In this document: piece by piece, positions 8,334 to 17,993 of the stretch
Layout of the letters: each line of letters begins with the position of its first letter
How positions within the stretch are numbered: position 1 is the stretch's first letter
Source: JABWCQ01 sp964587105
GTDB taxonomy: Bacteria; Electryoneota; RPQS01
DNA: 64,000 bases
NCBI GenBank assembly: GCA_964587105.1
Contig: CAZPKG010000016.1
Span: 1 to 64,000 of the forward strand
Direction of reading: 5' to 3'
The notes under the pieces: generated by a model
What the model was told of the DNA's origin: nothing
The model's database searches: none
Seen by the model: the letters and a program-made list of their open reading frames with translations, nothing else
Position numbers and translations under genes: made by a program

Positions 8334-10721
8334 ATGTCCTTCGAAACCTTCGAGACCCGCGACAACGACCTCTTACCCGTCCTGCCTCTGCGGGACGTTG
8401 TGGTCTTTCCGTCGATGATCTTTCCTCTTCTGATTGGCCGCGCGGCGACGCTGGTTGCCATAGAGAAAGCCATGCTGCAAGAGCGCCGAATATTGCTGGT
8501 CACTCAGCGCGACCCCGGCACGGAAGACATCGCGCCGAAAGATTTATTTGAAATCGGCGTCGTTGCAAACGTCTTGCAAACGCTGAAACTTCCTAACGGA
8601 TTGGTGAAGGTGTTAGTTGAAGGCGTGCGCCGCGCGAAGATTTCGTCATGGACGCCTGAGACCGATTGTCTATACGCGTCTATCGAGCCGATGGAAATGC
8701 GCGGAGCCGACGGCGCTGAAGCGCGCGCGCATATGAAAGTCGCGCTGCGCGCTTTTCGCGATTACGTCAGCTTGAATCGTCAGCTTCCCGATGAGATTTT
8801 GCTCACTCTCAATAATCTTAATGAGCCGCTCGCCGTTGCCGACTTCATCGCCGCTCATTTGCCGATGGTTGCCGTGCGCAAGCAGGAGATTCTTGAACAG
8901 TCCTACATGCCCGAGCAATATCAGCATATCAACCGCGTGCTGGATGAAGAGATCGAACTGCTGAAGATAGAGCGCAGCATTGAAGGCCAAGTGCGGGAAA
9001 AGATATCTCGAACTCAGCGTAATTTCTTCCTGCAAGAGCAGATGAAGATCATCAAGAAAGAGCTCGGTGAGGACGGCGACGAAGACTTTTCCGACGTGAT
9101 TGCCTACCGGAAAAAACTGCGTAAGATGCGGATGCCGAAAGAAGTTCGCACACGCGCGGAAGAAGAGATGGAGAAGCTCAAGGGCATGCCCATGATGTCG
9201 CCCGAAGCGACCGTGCTCAAGAACTATCTCGATTGGATTTTCGCCATGCCGTGGGGCGTAACCTCGACTGACCGCCTTGACTTGGTTGAAGCCGAGCGCA
9301 TTCTCGATGAAGACCATTTCGGTTTGCGCAAGCCTAAAGAGCGAATCCTTGAGCATCTCGCCGTGCTGGCTCGCGTCGAACGAATTCGCGGTCCAATTCT
9401 TTGTCTGGTTGGTCCTCCGGGCGTAGGTAAGACATCGTTGGGACGTTCGATTGCCCGCGCAATGGGACGCAATTTCGTTCGCATTTCACTCGGCGGAGTG
9501 CGCGATGAAGCCGAAATACGCGGTCATCGCAGAACCTACATCGGTTCCATGCCGGGGCGAATTATTCAAGGCATGAAGCGCGCAGGCTCTATGAATCCTG
9601 TGTTCCTGCTGGACGAAATCGACAAGATGTCTTCTGACTTCCGTGGCGATCCGTCTTCGGCGCTGCTTGAAGTGCTTGACCCTGAGCAAAACTCAACATT
9701 CTCGGATCACTATCTCGAGGTGGACTTCGATCTGTCGCAGATTCTGTTCATCACCACAGCGAACATCAAACACGATATTCCGCTGCCGCTGCAAGACCGC
9801 ATGGAGATAATTGATCTGCACGGTTACTTGCATCACGAGAAGATGCACATCGCACGTGAATTCCTGCTTCCGAAGCAGATGCGCGACCACGGCCTGCGCG
9901 AAGGGGAATTGAGTATTGCGCCGACGGCGATGGACAAGATTATCTCATCGTACACCCGCGAATCAGGAGTGCGCGAACTTGAGCGTCTAATGGCCCGCGT
10001 CTGCCGCAAAGTGGCAAAAGAAAACTCGGGCGACACAACCAAGACATATAATTTACAGCCGGCTAAGCTTGACAAACTGCTCGGCGCGCCGCCATACAAA
10101 GATAACCAGATTGAGAAGGGCGACCGCATCGGCACCGCCGTCGGTCTGGCGTGGACTTCGCAGGGCGGAGAAATACTCAACATTCAAGCCAGCGTGATGA
10201 AAGGCAAAGGCTCGATTCAACTCACAGGCCGCTTGGGCGACGTGATGAAAGAATCCGCCCATGCCGCCGTCTCATTCATTCGCGCATACGGCGGAGAGTG
10301 GGGAGTTCATGCGGATTTCGTACAAAAGTGTGACGTTCATTTTCATATTCCTGAAGCCGCAACGCCGAAAGATGGGCCGTCGGCAGGCATCACACTTGCC
10401 ACGGCGTTGTTGTCGGCCTTGACCTCCGCCGCCGTTCCCGCTGACATTGCAATGACGGGTGAAATCACGTTGCGCGGTCAGGTTCTTCCCATCGGCGGCT
10501 TAGCTGAAAAGACGATGGCCGCCAAGCGCGCGGGCATTCGCAAGATGATCATTCCGGCAGAGAATGAACCCGATTGGCTTGAGCTTGACAAGGCGCTTCG
10601 TCAAGGTCTCGAAGTGACTTATGCTGAAAACATTACGGATGTTTGGCGTGAGATATTTCCCGTGAAGAAGAGTTCGCGGGTGATCGCGACGACAACAACG
10701 CAGGATACCGCGTCGCACTAA
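8334..10721 (+). CDS. lon: ATP-dependent protease La (Lon)
   Basis: Cytoplasmic AAA+ serine protease that degrades misfolded and regulatory proteins. The 795-residue chain has the LonN substrate-binding domain (about 10-205, opening with LPVLPLRDVVVFPSM), a coiled helical region (205-310, containing FFLQEQMKIIKKELGE), AAA+ core with Walker A GPPGVGKTS (from residue 360) and Walker B VFLLDEIDK (from 423), and the protease domain with catalytic Ser683 in PKDGPSAG and Lys726 in GGLAEKTMAAKRAG, 43 residues apart as in E. coli Lon. No Shine-Dalgarno site is visible before the ATG, and the previous terminator ends only about 25 bp upstream, so the leader must be very short. engB starts 3 bp after the stop. 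Confidence 0.97.
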   Translation: MSFETFETRDNDLLPVLPLRDVVVFPSMIFPLLIGRAATLVAIEKAMLQERRILLVTQRDPGTEDIAPKDLFEIGVVANVLQTLKLPNGLVKVLVEGVRRAKISSWTPETDCLYASIEPMEMRGADGAEARAHMKVALRAFRDYVSLNRQLPDEILLTLNNLNEPLAVADFIAAHLPMVAVRKQEILEQSYMPEQYQHINRVLDEEIELLKIERSIEGQVREKISRTQRNFFLQEQMKIIKKELGEDGDEDFSDVIAYRKKLRKMRMPKEVRTRAEEEMEKLKGMPMMSPEATVLKNYLDWIFAMPWGVTSTDRLDLVEAERILDEDHFGLRKPKERILEHLAVLARVERIRGPILCLVGPPGVGKTSLGRSIARAMGRNFVRISLGGVRDEAEIRGHRRTYIGSMPGRIIQGMKRAGSMNPVFLLDEIDKMSSDFRGDPSSALLEVLDPEQNSTFSDHYLEVDFDLSQILFITTANIKHDIPLPLQDRMEIIDLHGYLHHEKMHIAREFLLPKQMRDHGLREGELSIAPTAMDKIISSYTRESGVRELERLMARVCRKVAKENSGDTTKTYNLQPAKLDKLLGAPPYKDNQIEKGDRIGTAVGLAWTSQGGEILNIQASVMKGKGSIQLTGRLGDVMKESAHAAVSFIRAYGGEWGVHADFVQKCDVHFHIPEAATPKDGPSAGITLATALLSALTSAAVPADIAMTGEITLRGQVLPIGGLAEKTMAAKRAGIRKMIIPAENEPDWLELDKALRQGLEVTYAENITDVWREIFPVKKSSRVIATTTTQDTASH

Positions 10722-10724
10722 GTC

Positions 10725-11324
10725 GTGGCTACTGCGCTCTCCATACCGTCTGCCGAGTTTGTCAAGTCGTGCACCGATTTGAAGCAAGCGCCCAAGCCTG
10801 CGCTGCCGGAAATCGCATTCGTAGGGCGGAGTAATGTTGGGAAATCGTCGCTAATCAACTCGCTCCTCAATCGAAAAGGGCTTGCGCTGGCCTCGGCAAC
10901 TCCGGGTAAGACCCGTCTGCTGAACTACTTCAAGATCGGCGCTAACATTTGTTACTTCGTGGATTTGCCCGGCTATGGATTTGCGAAGGTCTCGAAGTCG
11001 CTGCAAGAAGAGTGGTCAGGTTTCTTGGAAGATTATCTTGCCGATTCGCCGCAACTCAAGCTCGTCGTGCTCATTGCGGATTCACGCCGTGGACTGACTG
11101 ACTTGGACATGCAAATGATTCAGGCCCTGCATTTCTACCGTAGAAGCTTTGTGGTCATCGCGACAAAAGTTGACAAGCAAAACCGCCAAGAGCGCGACAA
11201 AAGTATGCTGGAAATTCGCGGCCCTTCGCTGTCGCTCGGCGCGTCTGCAGTGATTCCCTATTCGAGTATCAAGCACGAAGGCCGCGAAGAGGTGTGGGAT
11301 ACGTTATACTCCGCGCTCAGCTAA
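10725..11324 (+). CDS. engB: Ribosome-biogenesis GTPase EngB (YsxC/YihA)
   Basis: Small essential TRAFAC GTPase involved in late assembly of the large ribosomal subunit. The 199-residue protein has G1 GRSNVGKSS (34-42), the switch-I Thr in SATPGKTR, G3 DLPGYG, and G4 TKVD, in the expected order and spacing. Start is a GTG 3 bp after the lon stop, so the pair is probably co-transcribed; no clear Shine-Dalgarno site is visible. A convergent gene follows beyond a shared terminator. Confidence 0.95.
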   Translation: MATALSIPSAEFVKSCTDLKQAPKPALPEIAFVGRSNVGKSSLINSLLNRKGLALASATPGKTRLLNYFKIGANICYFVDLPGYGFAKVSKSLQEEWSGFLEDYLADSPQLKLVVLIADSRRGLTDLDMQMIQALHFYRRSFVVIATKVDKQNRQERDKSMLEIRGPSLSLGASAVIPYSSIKHEGREEVWDTLYSALS

Positions 11325-11343
11325 TCACCACGTGTTATCATGA

Positions 11344-11372
11344 AAAAGCCCCGACAATTGCCGGGGCTTTTC
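11344..11372. terminator. Bidirectional terminator between engB and the convergent operon
   Basis: A perfect 10-bp inverted repeat (AAAAGCCCCG at 11344-11353 and its complement at 11362-11371) with an 8-nt loop. It has A-runs on one side and T-runs on the other, so it can work for engB (+) and for the lipoprotein gene (-). Confidence 0.88.
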
Positions 11373-11390
11373 TTGCTCCTTACCGTTGCA

Positions 11391-12431
11391 TCATCGTTGA
11401 TAGATCAGTACGCCAAGCTGTTCATCAGATGCGATAATTTTGCCGTTGGTGGCAGTTACGCCGGACGGTTCTGGCAGAGAGATTGACTGCACAAATTTTG
11501 GATCCGTCGGGGTTGAAATGTCAACAATATAGATTCCGTCAACATCGTCGAGCAATATTGCATAATTCCCATCCGTAACAACGCGCACAAGCCGATCTGC
11601 GCCGGGAATTGTTAGAGTTTTTGCAACGACAGGTGAATCAACATTGGCCGCATCTACAACCGTAAAATGAAGGTAATCGGCCACCAGTAGATAGTTTCCT
11701 CTCCAAGCGCAATCTTGTGGATCGCCACTAGTTGAAAAACGAGCGTGACTGGCGCCGGTTACAATGTCATGTAAACGGATTTCGTAGTTTACTTGTGCTA
11801 CAGCGGCAATATTATCGTCGCTAATCCCAAAACTACGGAGGCGAAAAGTGCCTGGCGCGTCAAATCCAGTGAAAAAGTCTGTACAATAATCGGGACGCCA
11901 ACGCAACGAGTCTGCGTTGTAGCAGTAGGAATCATATTGTAGTCCGTCTGTATTGTCTGTGCGCCAAACATTCAACTCGCCTTCAATTGAAACAATACGC
12001 AGATCCACTGGAGCAGAAAATGCAAGTCCGCCAATGAAGGCGTCTTCAGTTCTTTCATATAAGTGAATCGGGTACTTGTTTCCCGGTTCGCCAACTGGTT
12101 CAGACGAAGTAACAACGAGCTTATTCACAGGGTCGATCCCAACTATCGCAGAATATAGCCGACCTACCTGCTCGTAATGAAACACTTCAGTCGGGTTTAC
12201 TGCATCTGTAATATTATACACATACGTCCCTGCTGATGAGGCAGCAACAGCAAGCATATCGTCTTTGGCGTCAACATACAACGCCACGCCCGGCGTCACG
12301 ATATTCTTCTTTAGAGAATAAACAACCAGCGGCAAATCCGCTTCGTTGCGTTCGTCACAACTGACGGCGGCTATTGCACCAACAATAATGAGCGCGCACA
12401 ACATGGCGCGCATAAGTGTGCGAGAAATCAA
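11391..12431 (-). CDS. LVIVD-repeat beta-propeller lipoprotein
   Basis: A 346-residue predicted lipoprotein: hydrophobic signal segment ending in the lipobox AAVSC (Cys25), then repeated blades of the LVIVD type (PF08309), seen as TYVYNITDAVNPTEVFHY and IYIVDISTPTDPKFVQSI. Such proteins form surface beta-propellers; the ligand is unknown. Starts with a TTG that overlaps the pdxT stop (TTGA), with GGGAG about 8 nt upstream; an ATG six codons later would also leave a good lipoprotein signal. It ends the six-gene leftward run and stops at the bidirectional terminator. Why it is coupled to vitamin B6 genes is not clear. Confidence 0.78.
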   Translation of the reverse strand: MISRTLMRAMLCALIIVGAIAAVSCDERNEADLPLVVYSLKKNIVTPGVALYVDAKDDMLAVAASSAGTYVYNITDAVNPTEVFHYEQVGRLYSAIVGIDPVNKLVVTSSEPVGEPGNKYPIHLYERTEDAFIGGLAFSAPVDLRIVSIEGELNVWRTDNTDGLQYDSYCYNADSLRWRPDYCTDFFTGFDAPGTFRLRSFGISDDNIAAVAQVNYEIRLHDIVTGASHARFSTSGDPQDCAWRGNYLLVADYLHFTVVDAANVDSPVVAKTLTIPGADRLVRVVTDGNYAILLDDVDGIYIVDISTPTDPKFVQSISLPEPSGVTATNGKIIASDEQLGVLIYQR

Positions 12432-13039
12432 TTTCGGTCTCCCGTGCTTACGATGCGGTTCTTGTTAGGTTCAAGTATCCAGGACAGAAACAGCCGATGA
12501 AACCTGTCATCGCCCGTCAATTCCGGATGAAAAGTTGTTAGTAAAATGTTTCCCTGCGCGACGGCCACGGCTTCTTCACGATACCACGCGAGCGTGCGAA
12601 CGCTCTTCCCAATTGAAGTAATTCGCGGCGCTCGAATGAACATACCGACGCACGGTTTCTTCTCTTCAAGTTCTGAAACGACGCGCAGTTCGCTTTCGAA
12701 TGAATGCACCTGCCGCCCCCAGCCATTGCGATTCACGTGAACGTCAGCTAATTCCAGAGTCTTCACGCGCGGGTCGGGATCGGTGTGCGAGAGCATGATC
12801 ATACCTGCGCACGTTCCCCAAACCGGATGTGCCTGACAAAATTCACGCAACGCTGAGCGAAGTTCAGCGCTCATCACGCGCGTCATGGTCGTACTCTCAC
12901 CTCCCGGCCAAACGAGCGCTTCAAGACCGTCGAGATCGCCGGGAACGCGCACTTGTTTGACGTCGCAACCGAGTTCGCGCAGCCGCTTCTCGTGCATCGG
13001 AAAGTCGCCTTGAAGCGCCAATACGCCCACCCGCGCCAT
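12428..13039 (-). CDS. pdxT: Pyridoxal 5'-phosphate synthase glutaminase subunit PdxT
   Basis: Class I glutaminase that feeds ammonia to PdxS in the DXP-independent vitamin B6 pathway. The 203-residue protein starts VGVLALQGDF, has the SNO-family loop WPGGEST (GGES 46-49), nucleophile Cys77 in GTCAGM, and the His171/Glu173 pair in FHPEL. The ATG at 13039 is preferred over one at 13057, since GAGGGA lies 6 nt before it and the family N-terminus begins just there; the longer form would overlap pdxS more. Ordered after pdxS in the same operon, the usual pairing. Confidence 0.96.
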   Translation of the reverse strand: MARVGVLALQGDFPMHEKRLRELGCDVKQVRVPGDLDGLEALVWPGGESTTMTRVMSAELRSALREFCQAHPVWGTCAGMIMLSHTDPDPRVKTLELADVHVNRNGWGRQVHSFESELRVVSELEEKKPCVGMFIRAPRITSIGKSVRTLAWYREEAVAVAQGNILLTTFHPELTGDDRFHRLFLSWILEPNKNRIVSTGDRN

Positions 13040-13050
13040 CACCAATCCCT

Positions 13051-13935
13051 CTACCATCCGCGCGTGGAAAGCAGTTCGGATTCGGGCATCGAACGCACGT
13101 CGAGTCCGCTCATCGCGCCACGTAAACCAGTAGAGACGCGAACAAGTACTTCCGGATCCAGATAATGCGTCGTCGCCAAGACGATCGCTTCCGCGCGCGC
13201 AGCCGGATCGTCGCTCTTGAAAATGCCTGAGCCAACGAAGACCGCCTCGGCGCCAAGCTGCATCATTAACGAAGCATCCGCCGGAGTGGCAATACCGCCC
13301 GCCGCAAAATTCGGCACCGGCAACTTACCCAATTCGCGAACTTGCTTCAGCAATTCAACCGGCGCGCCGATCTCTTTGCCAAAATTCACAAGCTCTTCGT
13401 CGGCCATTAATTTCACTCTGCGTATGTCGCCCATCACCGAGCGCATATGCCGCACTGCTTCGACGATATTACCCGTCCCTGCTTCACCTTTTGTGCGGAT
13501 CATCGCCGCACCTTCGGAAATGCGTCTCAATGCTTCACCAAGATTACGGCAACCACATACGAACGGAGCCTTGAATTTATGCTTGTCGACGTGAAACTGC
13601 TCGTCGGCAGGCGTAAGCACTTCACTCTCGTCTATGAAATCTATTTCGAGCGCTTCCAATATCTGTGCTTCAGCAAAATGGCCGATGCGGCATTTCGCCA
13701 TCACGGGAATTGAAACCGTATCTTGAATCTCTCTAATCACCGCAACATCGGACATGCGCGCTACGCCGCCGTCGCGTCGAATGTCTGAAGGCACTCGTTC
13801 AAGCGCCATCACGGCACAGGCGCCCGCTTTTTCCGCAATGCGAGCCTGCTCAGCGTTCGTGACATCCATGATCACGCCGCCCTTGAGCATCTCTGCTAAT
13901 CCAACTTTTGTTGCAAAAGTCCCCGTTGCACTCAT
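13051..13935 (-). CDS. pdxS: Pyridoxal 5'-phosphate synthase subunit PdxS
   Basis: Lyase subunit that makes PLP from ribose-5-phosphate, glyceraldehyde-3-phosphate and ammonia. The 294-residue TIM-barrel protein has the near-invariant sequence EMLKGGVIMDV (Asp24), Lys81 in VMAKCRIGH that forms the substrate imine, and the second lysine region IRTKGEAGTG. This is one of the most conserved bacterial enzymes and the match is clear. It lies 26 bp downstream of a large T9SS-type surface protein gene in the same direction, so it may be part of a longer transcript starting near 20.2 kb, or have an unseen internal promoter. Confidence 0.97.
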   Translation of the reverse strand: MSATGTFATKVGLAEMLKGGVIMDVTNAEQARIAEKAGACAVMALERVPSDIRRDGGVARMSDVAVIREIQDTVSIPVMAKCRIGHFAEAQILEALEIDFIDESEVLTPADEQFHVDKHKFKAPFVCGCRNLGEALRRISEGAAMIRTKGEAGTGNIVEAVRHMRSVMGDIRRVKLMADEELVNFGKEIGAPVELLKQVRELGKLPVPNFAAGGIATPADASLMMQLGAEAVFVGSGIFKSDDPAARAEAIVLATTHYLDPEVLVRVSTGLRGAMSGLDVRSMPESELLSTRGW

Positions 13936-13961
13936 ATTCTATCGCCTCACTCTGGCTATGG

Positions 13962-15944
13962 TTATTTAAGCAAAGTCAATGGAGTTTCATAGCGCGCGCC
14001 GTTACTCGCTTGCAATACTGCGATGTAACGCCCCGTCGCAATTCCGCTCGCCTGCCACACAAATTCAAATCGACCGGGCTCAAGCCGCCCGCTAAAAACA
14101 CTCGCGGCCTCGCGGCCCAAAATATCGTAGATGCGCAATGTAAATTCTCCGCCCTGCGCAATTTCAACCGGCAACGTCACCGTCGGATTAAACGGATTTG
14201 GATAGGCTGGAGCAAGAGTCGTTTCCACGGGCATCAAGGCGCCGTCCACTTCAGGCGCATCCAACACAACGATGACCAGCGCCAAATCCACTAACGAGTC
14301 CGGGCAGGAGTTAGTCCGCAGGTTCAGAGAGCCGAGAATCTCGTAATTGTTGTCGTTGCTCGTGTCCGGCGTGAACGTGACGCCGAACATCCCGCTGTCC
14401 CCGGCGGCGATTTCGATCGATGAGGGATTTACCGTTACCCACGAATTATTCGGAGCGATTTGCTGCGATACATGAGTGATCGACAATGGAGCATCGCCAG
14501 AATTGTTAATCCACAATTCATATGTCGAAGGAAGATCGTTCTGCACAAACAAATTGAGCGACGTTACCGGCAATTCCATCACAGGCTTGCGCAGCGTCTT
14601 GTCCGCGAAAGTCGTGTCATCGGCGATTGTCTGCACTCCAGAAAGTTCAGACGTCTGCCAACAGGGATGCTCAAACCGGAGCGTAAACGTACCTTCAATC
14701 ATTCCCATTTCATAGCGGCCATTCGCATCGCTAAAGCTCGAGACTCCAGTTTCGACCGCCGTGATGCGGACGCCCTCAACAGGATCGCCACCGCGTTCTG
14801 CGGTCACATGTCCAATAATTCGCGTCGGCGTGCCCATACGATTCTCGAACAGATAAACCTCTTCCGATTCGCGGTTGCAGGCAATCAGATCAAAGTCTCC
14901 GTCACGATCATAGTCCGCCATGTCAAGCCCGAAAAAGCCGGAATTTGTATTCAAATCCTGCTTCACAAAAGTCCCGTTTGCATTCTGTCTCCACCACGAC
15001 AGCCCGCCTCCGACGCCGTTCTGACCTTCACCGGTTGCGGCAAAATCCAACAAACCATCGGAATCGAAGTCTTCAACTACAACGTCCCTCGGATTGTTGA
15101 TAGTACCGTTGAACGGTATGTTCACCCAGCCCGTCGCTGTTTTTTCCCATCGCCGAACGGCGTCGTCTTCAAAATCGCAACCAAGTATGTCCATCGCGCC
15201 GTCATTGTCAAGATCAACGGCTGCAACTGCCACGAGGTATGCGTTCGCGATCTCCTGCGTCAAAGCATAGCTGCCGTTTTGCGTGCGCTGCATCATGTAC
15301 AAGCCGCCGCCTGACGAACCAACGGCGATGAATATCTCCTTCACGCCGTCGCTGTTCAAATCTGAAATGGTCAATCCAAGCGGATCGAGACCGCCGTAGA
15401 AAGAACTAAGCCAGATTTCTTCTTGCGAACCGGCGATCTGTCGATAAAGACGAACCTTGTCTGTTCCAGTTACTTCGCTGGCTACCAAATCAGTTAGGCC
15501 GTCACCCGTAAAATCTCCTCCCAACACGGCAAATGGCCCAGTCGAGCCGACTCCCATATTGACAGGAGTGAAACGAGTTGCGGGATCATTAACGCCCGAG
15601 TTCCGCAACAACACTAATCTGTTCTCTCCGAATGAAGCAAACACTGCATCCAGATCACCATCGCCGTCAAAGTCGCCTGATGTTACTTGACGACCCGTCG
15701 CTCCGGCAACGTAGGCTTCGTATGCTCGTAATGTGTCCGGGCGACGGTCATAGTAGAAAACGCCACCTGGATTCAACGTTGACACCATCATGTCGAGGTC
15801 CCCGTCGCCATCGAAATCGCGCACCGTCACGTCCACAGCGCCGCCCATGTCACGCGCGATCACTCGCGACGTGAAGTTCTGCGCATGCGCCGGCAACGCC
15901 AAAAGCACAAGTAATATTAAGCCAAACAAGAGTTGCGGGACCAA
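13962..15944 (-). CDS. FG-GAP/VCBS-repeat surface protein with T9SS sorting domain
   Basis: A 660-residue secreted protein: signal peptide ending AHAQ, then about seven FG-GAP/VCBS-type repeats with Asp-rich calcium-binding turns (VRDFDGDGDLD, ISDLNSDGVKE, DYDRDGDFD), a carboxypeptidase-regulatory-like domain (about 375-440, GHVTAERGGDPVEGVRI), an ASPM/abnormal-spindle-like Ig domain, and a C-terminal type A sorting domain (YPNPFNPTVTLPVEIAQ ... LTLLK). Same architecture as the next gene, its tandem paralogue. Start is a TTG 8 nt after GGAGG; an ATG 5 nt further upstream is out of frame and encodes only ten residues. Likely a cell-surface or extracellular binding protein exported through T9SS; substrate unknown. 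Confidence 0.82.
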   Translation of the reverse strand: MVPQLLFGLILLVLLALPAHAQNFTSRVIARDMGGAVDVTVRDFDGDGDLDMMVSTLNPGGVFYYDRRPDTLRAYEAYVAGATGRQVTSGDFDGDGDLDAVFASFGENRLVLLRNSGVNDPATRFTPVNMGVGSTGPFAVLGGDFTGDGLTDLVASEVTGTDKVRLYRQIAGSQEEIWLSSFYGGLDPLGLTISDLNSDGVKEIFIAVGSSGGGLYMMQRTQNGSYALTQEIANAYLVAVAAVDLDNDGAMDILGCDFEDDAVRRWEKTATGWVNIPFNGTINNPRDVVVEDFDSDGLLDFAATGEGQNGVGGGLSWWRQNANGTFVKQDLNTNSGFFGLDMADYDRDGDFDLIACNRESEEVYLFENRMGTPTRIIGHVTAERGGDPVEGVRITAVETGVSSFSDANGRYEMGMIEGTFTLRFEHPCWQTSELSGVQTIADDTTFADKTLRKPVMELPVTSLNLFVQNDLPSTYELWINNSGDAPLSITHVSQQIAPNNSWVTVNPSSIEIAAGDSGMFGVTFTPDTSNDNNYEILGSLNLRTNSCPDSLVDLALVIVVLDAPEVDGALMPVETTLAPAYPNPFNPTVTLPVEIAQGGEFTLRIYDILGREAASVFSGRLEPGRFEFVWQASGIATGRYIAVLQASNGARYETPLTLLK

Positions 15945-15979
15945 GACATCTGCCTCCTTCTGGAGAGCCTACCAAGATT

Positions 15980-17959
15980 CTACTTAAGCATCATTAACTT
16001 TTGCGTTGCCATATTCCCCCCCTGCTCCAACCGCGCGAAATACACGCCTGTCGCGGCGTTCAATCCATCCCACCTCGCGTGGTGAACTCCGGGCGACAGA
16101 ACTGCATTCACAAGCTCAGCAACCTCGCGCCCGGCTACATCAAAAATCTTCAACTGTGTTGAGCCACTCTGGGCAAGCTCAAACTGCAAATTCACCGAAG
16201 CATTGAACGGATTGGGAAAGGGAGAACTTAGCTCGAACTTCATCGGAGCGATTGCATCCCGATCAGGAGCGTCCAATACAATTGTCGTCACGTCAATTGT
16301 CAAGTGCAGGTCAGGGCACGACGTTGATGAAATCGCCACATTCCCGAAATATTCATAGAATTGATCGTTCGTCGTATCCGGCTGCGCAATGATAGTCAAC
16401 GTGCGCGTTTCGCCCGACGGGATATTCATGATGCTCGGCTCCACCGAAATCCAGTTGCCCGTTGGCGAAACTCCGTGCGGTGAGATCGAAAGCGAGAGAA
16501 TTCCGTCGCCTGTGTTTTGCAGCGCTACGGGGTACGATGTAGTCGCGTCATTTTGCGCAAAAATGTTTACCGATGTTTGACTTGCACGAAGGTTTCCCTT
16601 ATGTAAATCAACATCAATTCGCGCTTGCGTATGCTCGCCTACCTCTACATCAGCGATGGACGAAGTTTCCCAACATTCGTGCTCGTATCTAATCGTATAA
16701 GTCCCGGCCGCCAATTGCAATTGATATAGACCGGCATTGTCGGTCGTTGTTCGAGCGCCGCTTTCGACCGCCGTCACGCGGACTCCTGTAACAGGTGATC
16801 CATCCAAATCGGAGGTGACGCTTCCTGAAACGGAAGCGGGAAGCACCATCGTGTTTTCAAATAGGTAGATCGCTTCAGAAGTCGAACTCCCGCCCAAAAG
16901 GTCCTGATCGCCGTCGCGGTCGTAGTCCGCGCTGGTAATGCTGTAGAAATTCACATCCCGGAGGATTTCTTCGCGAATGAATGAGCCTACCTGAGTCTGT
17001 TGCCACCAATAGATTCCGCCCGGATTGAAACCGTCCGTGAACCCCGCGGCGGCAACATCGAGGATGCCATCGTCATCAAAATCGTCAAAGATCACTGAAC
17101 GCGGATTTGTAAGCTGGCCCGGCAGCGACGTTAGCATCCACTGGTTTGAAACAAACTCCCATCGCGGCACGACGTCATTGTCAATGTCACAGCCAACGAT
17201 ATCAAATGCGCCATCGTTGTCAAGATCGCCGACGGCAATCGCCGTCAGGTTTCGATTTGTAATCTCGTTGGTCACGTCGAATCCTGAGTCAGTCCGCTTC
17301 AGCATGAACACGCCTCCACCCTGAGACGCCGTTACGAAAATTTCATTGACGCCATCGCCGTCAAAATCACCAACGGCAAAACTCGTTGGAACATAGGGAT
17401 CAGGAAGCGAGTCGTGCCACCTTTGCACCAACATGCCGTTCTGCTGCTCAAACACGCGAATGATTCTTGCAGAACTGCGCGCTTCTGCTCCGACGAGGTC
17501 AATTAGTCCGTCACCCGTGATGTCGGCGGCAAGCAAGGCTACCGGACCTTGCGCATTGCTTAACAGGTCCTCCGCTTCAAACAGATGTTGAATGTCATTT
17601 GGCGTTTCACCGCGCAACAGAACATACTTATTGTCATCATACGAGGCATAGACTGCGTCAACATCGCCGTCGTTGTCGAAATCGCCTGTGGCGATCTGTC
17701 GCCCGTTGCCTGAGGTTACGTATTCCGACTCACGAATCAGTGAATCGTCCGGAGTGTGCTGGAGAAAGTACACGTGTCCCGGCCAAAAAGACGCAACAAG
17801 TAAATCGAGATCTGCATCGGCATCAAGGTCTTGAACCGCTAAGTCCCCCACTCCGCCAAGTTGTGCAGCGAGTATTGCGTGTTCAAAACTCTGCGCGTTC
17901 GCTGCGCGAACCATCAAACCTATCAGCAGGACTGAAGCTAACCTTAGCAAACACACCAC
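15980..17959 (-). CDS. FG-GAP/VCBS-repeat surface protein with T9SS sorting domain (paralogue)
   Basis: A 659-residue tandem paralogue of the downstream gene, with the same order: signal peptide (ending AANAQ), FG-GAP repeats (VQDLDADADLD, TGDFDNDGDVD, VGDFDGDGVNE, SADYDRDGDQD), a regulatory-like domain (VSGSVTSDLDGSPVTGVRV), an Ig-like domain and a C-terminal sorting domain (FPNPFNASVNLQFELAQSG ... QKLMMLK). Its sorting domain is closer to that of the upstream 692-residue protein than to its own paralogue, which suggests exchange of the C-terminal module. Starts at a GTG about 5 nt after GGAGG; both paralogues keep an AAGGAGGCAG leader. The 35-bp spacers suggest one transcript. Confidence 0.82.
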   Translation of the reverse strand: MVCLLRLASVLLIGLMVRAANAQSFEHAILAAQLGGVGDLAVQDLDADADLDLLVASFWPGHVYFLQHTPDDSLIRESEYVTSGNGRQIATGDFDNDGDVDAVYASYDDNKYVLLRGETPNDIQHLFEAEDLLSNAQGPVALLAADITGDGLIDLVGAEARSSARIIRVFEQQNGMLVQRWHDSLPDPYVPTSFAVGDFDGDGVNEIFVTASQGGGVFMLKRTDSGFDVTNEITNRNLTAIAVGDLDNDGAFDIVGCDIDNDVVPRWEFVSNQWMLTSLPGQLTNPRSVIFDDFDDDGILDVAAAGFTDGFNPGGIYWWQQTQVGSFIREEILRDVNFYSITSADYDRDGDQDLLGGSSTSEAIYLFENTMVLPASVSGSVTSDLDGSPVTGVRVTAVESGARTTTDNAGLYQLQLAAGTYTIRYEHECWETSSIADVEVGEHTQARIDVDLHKGNLRASQTSVNIFAQNDATTSYPVALQNTGDGILSLSISPHGVSPTGNWISVEPSIMNIPSGETRTLTIIAQPDTTNDQFYEYFGNVAISSTSCPDLHLTIDVTTIVLDAPDRDAIAPMKFELSSPFPNPFNASVNLQFELAQSGSTQLKIFDVAGREVAELVNAVLSPGVHHARWDGLNAATGVYFARLEQGGNMATQKLMMLK

Positions 17960-17993
17960 GCCTGCCTCCTTTTGGAGCGCTGATTTACAATCG

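Noticed and set aside
14460..15314. 284-codon + strand open frame opposite the 660-residue surface protein
   Set aside because: Antisense to a gene with clear FG-GAP repeats; basic, unstructured translation typical of a shadow frame.
15900..15949. ATG at 15949 with ideal GGAGG as start of the 660-residue protein
   Set aside because: Out of frame and ends after ten codons; the TTG at 15944 is in frame and also well spaced from GGAGG.
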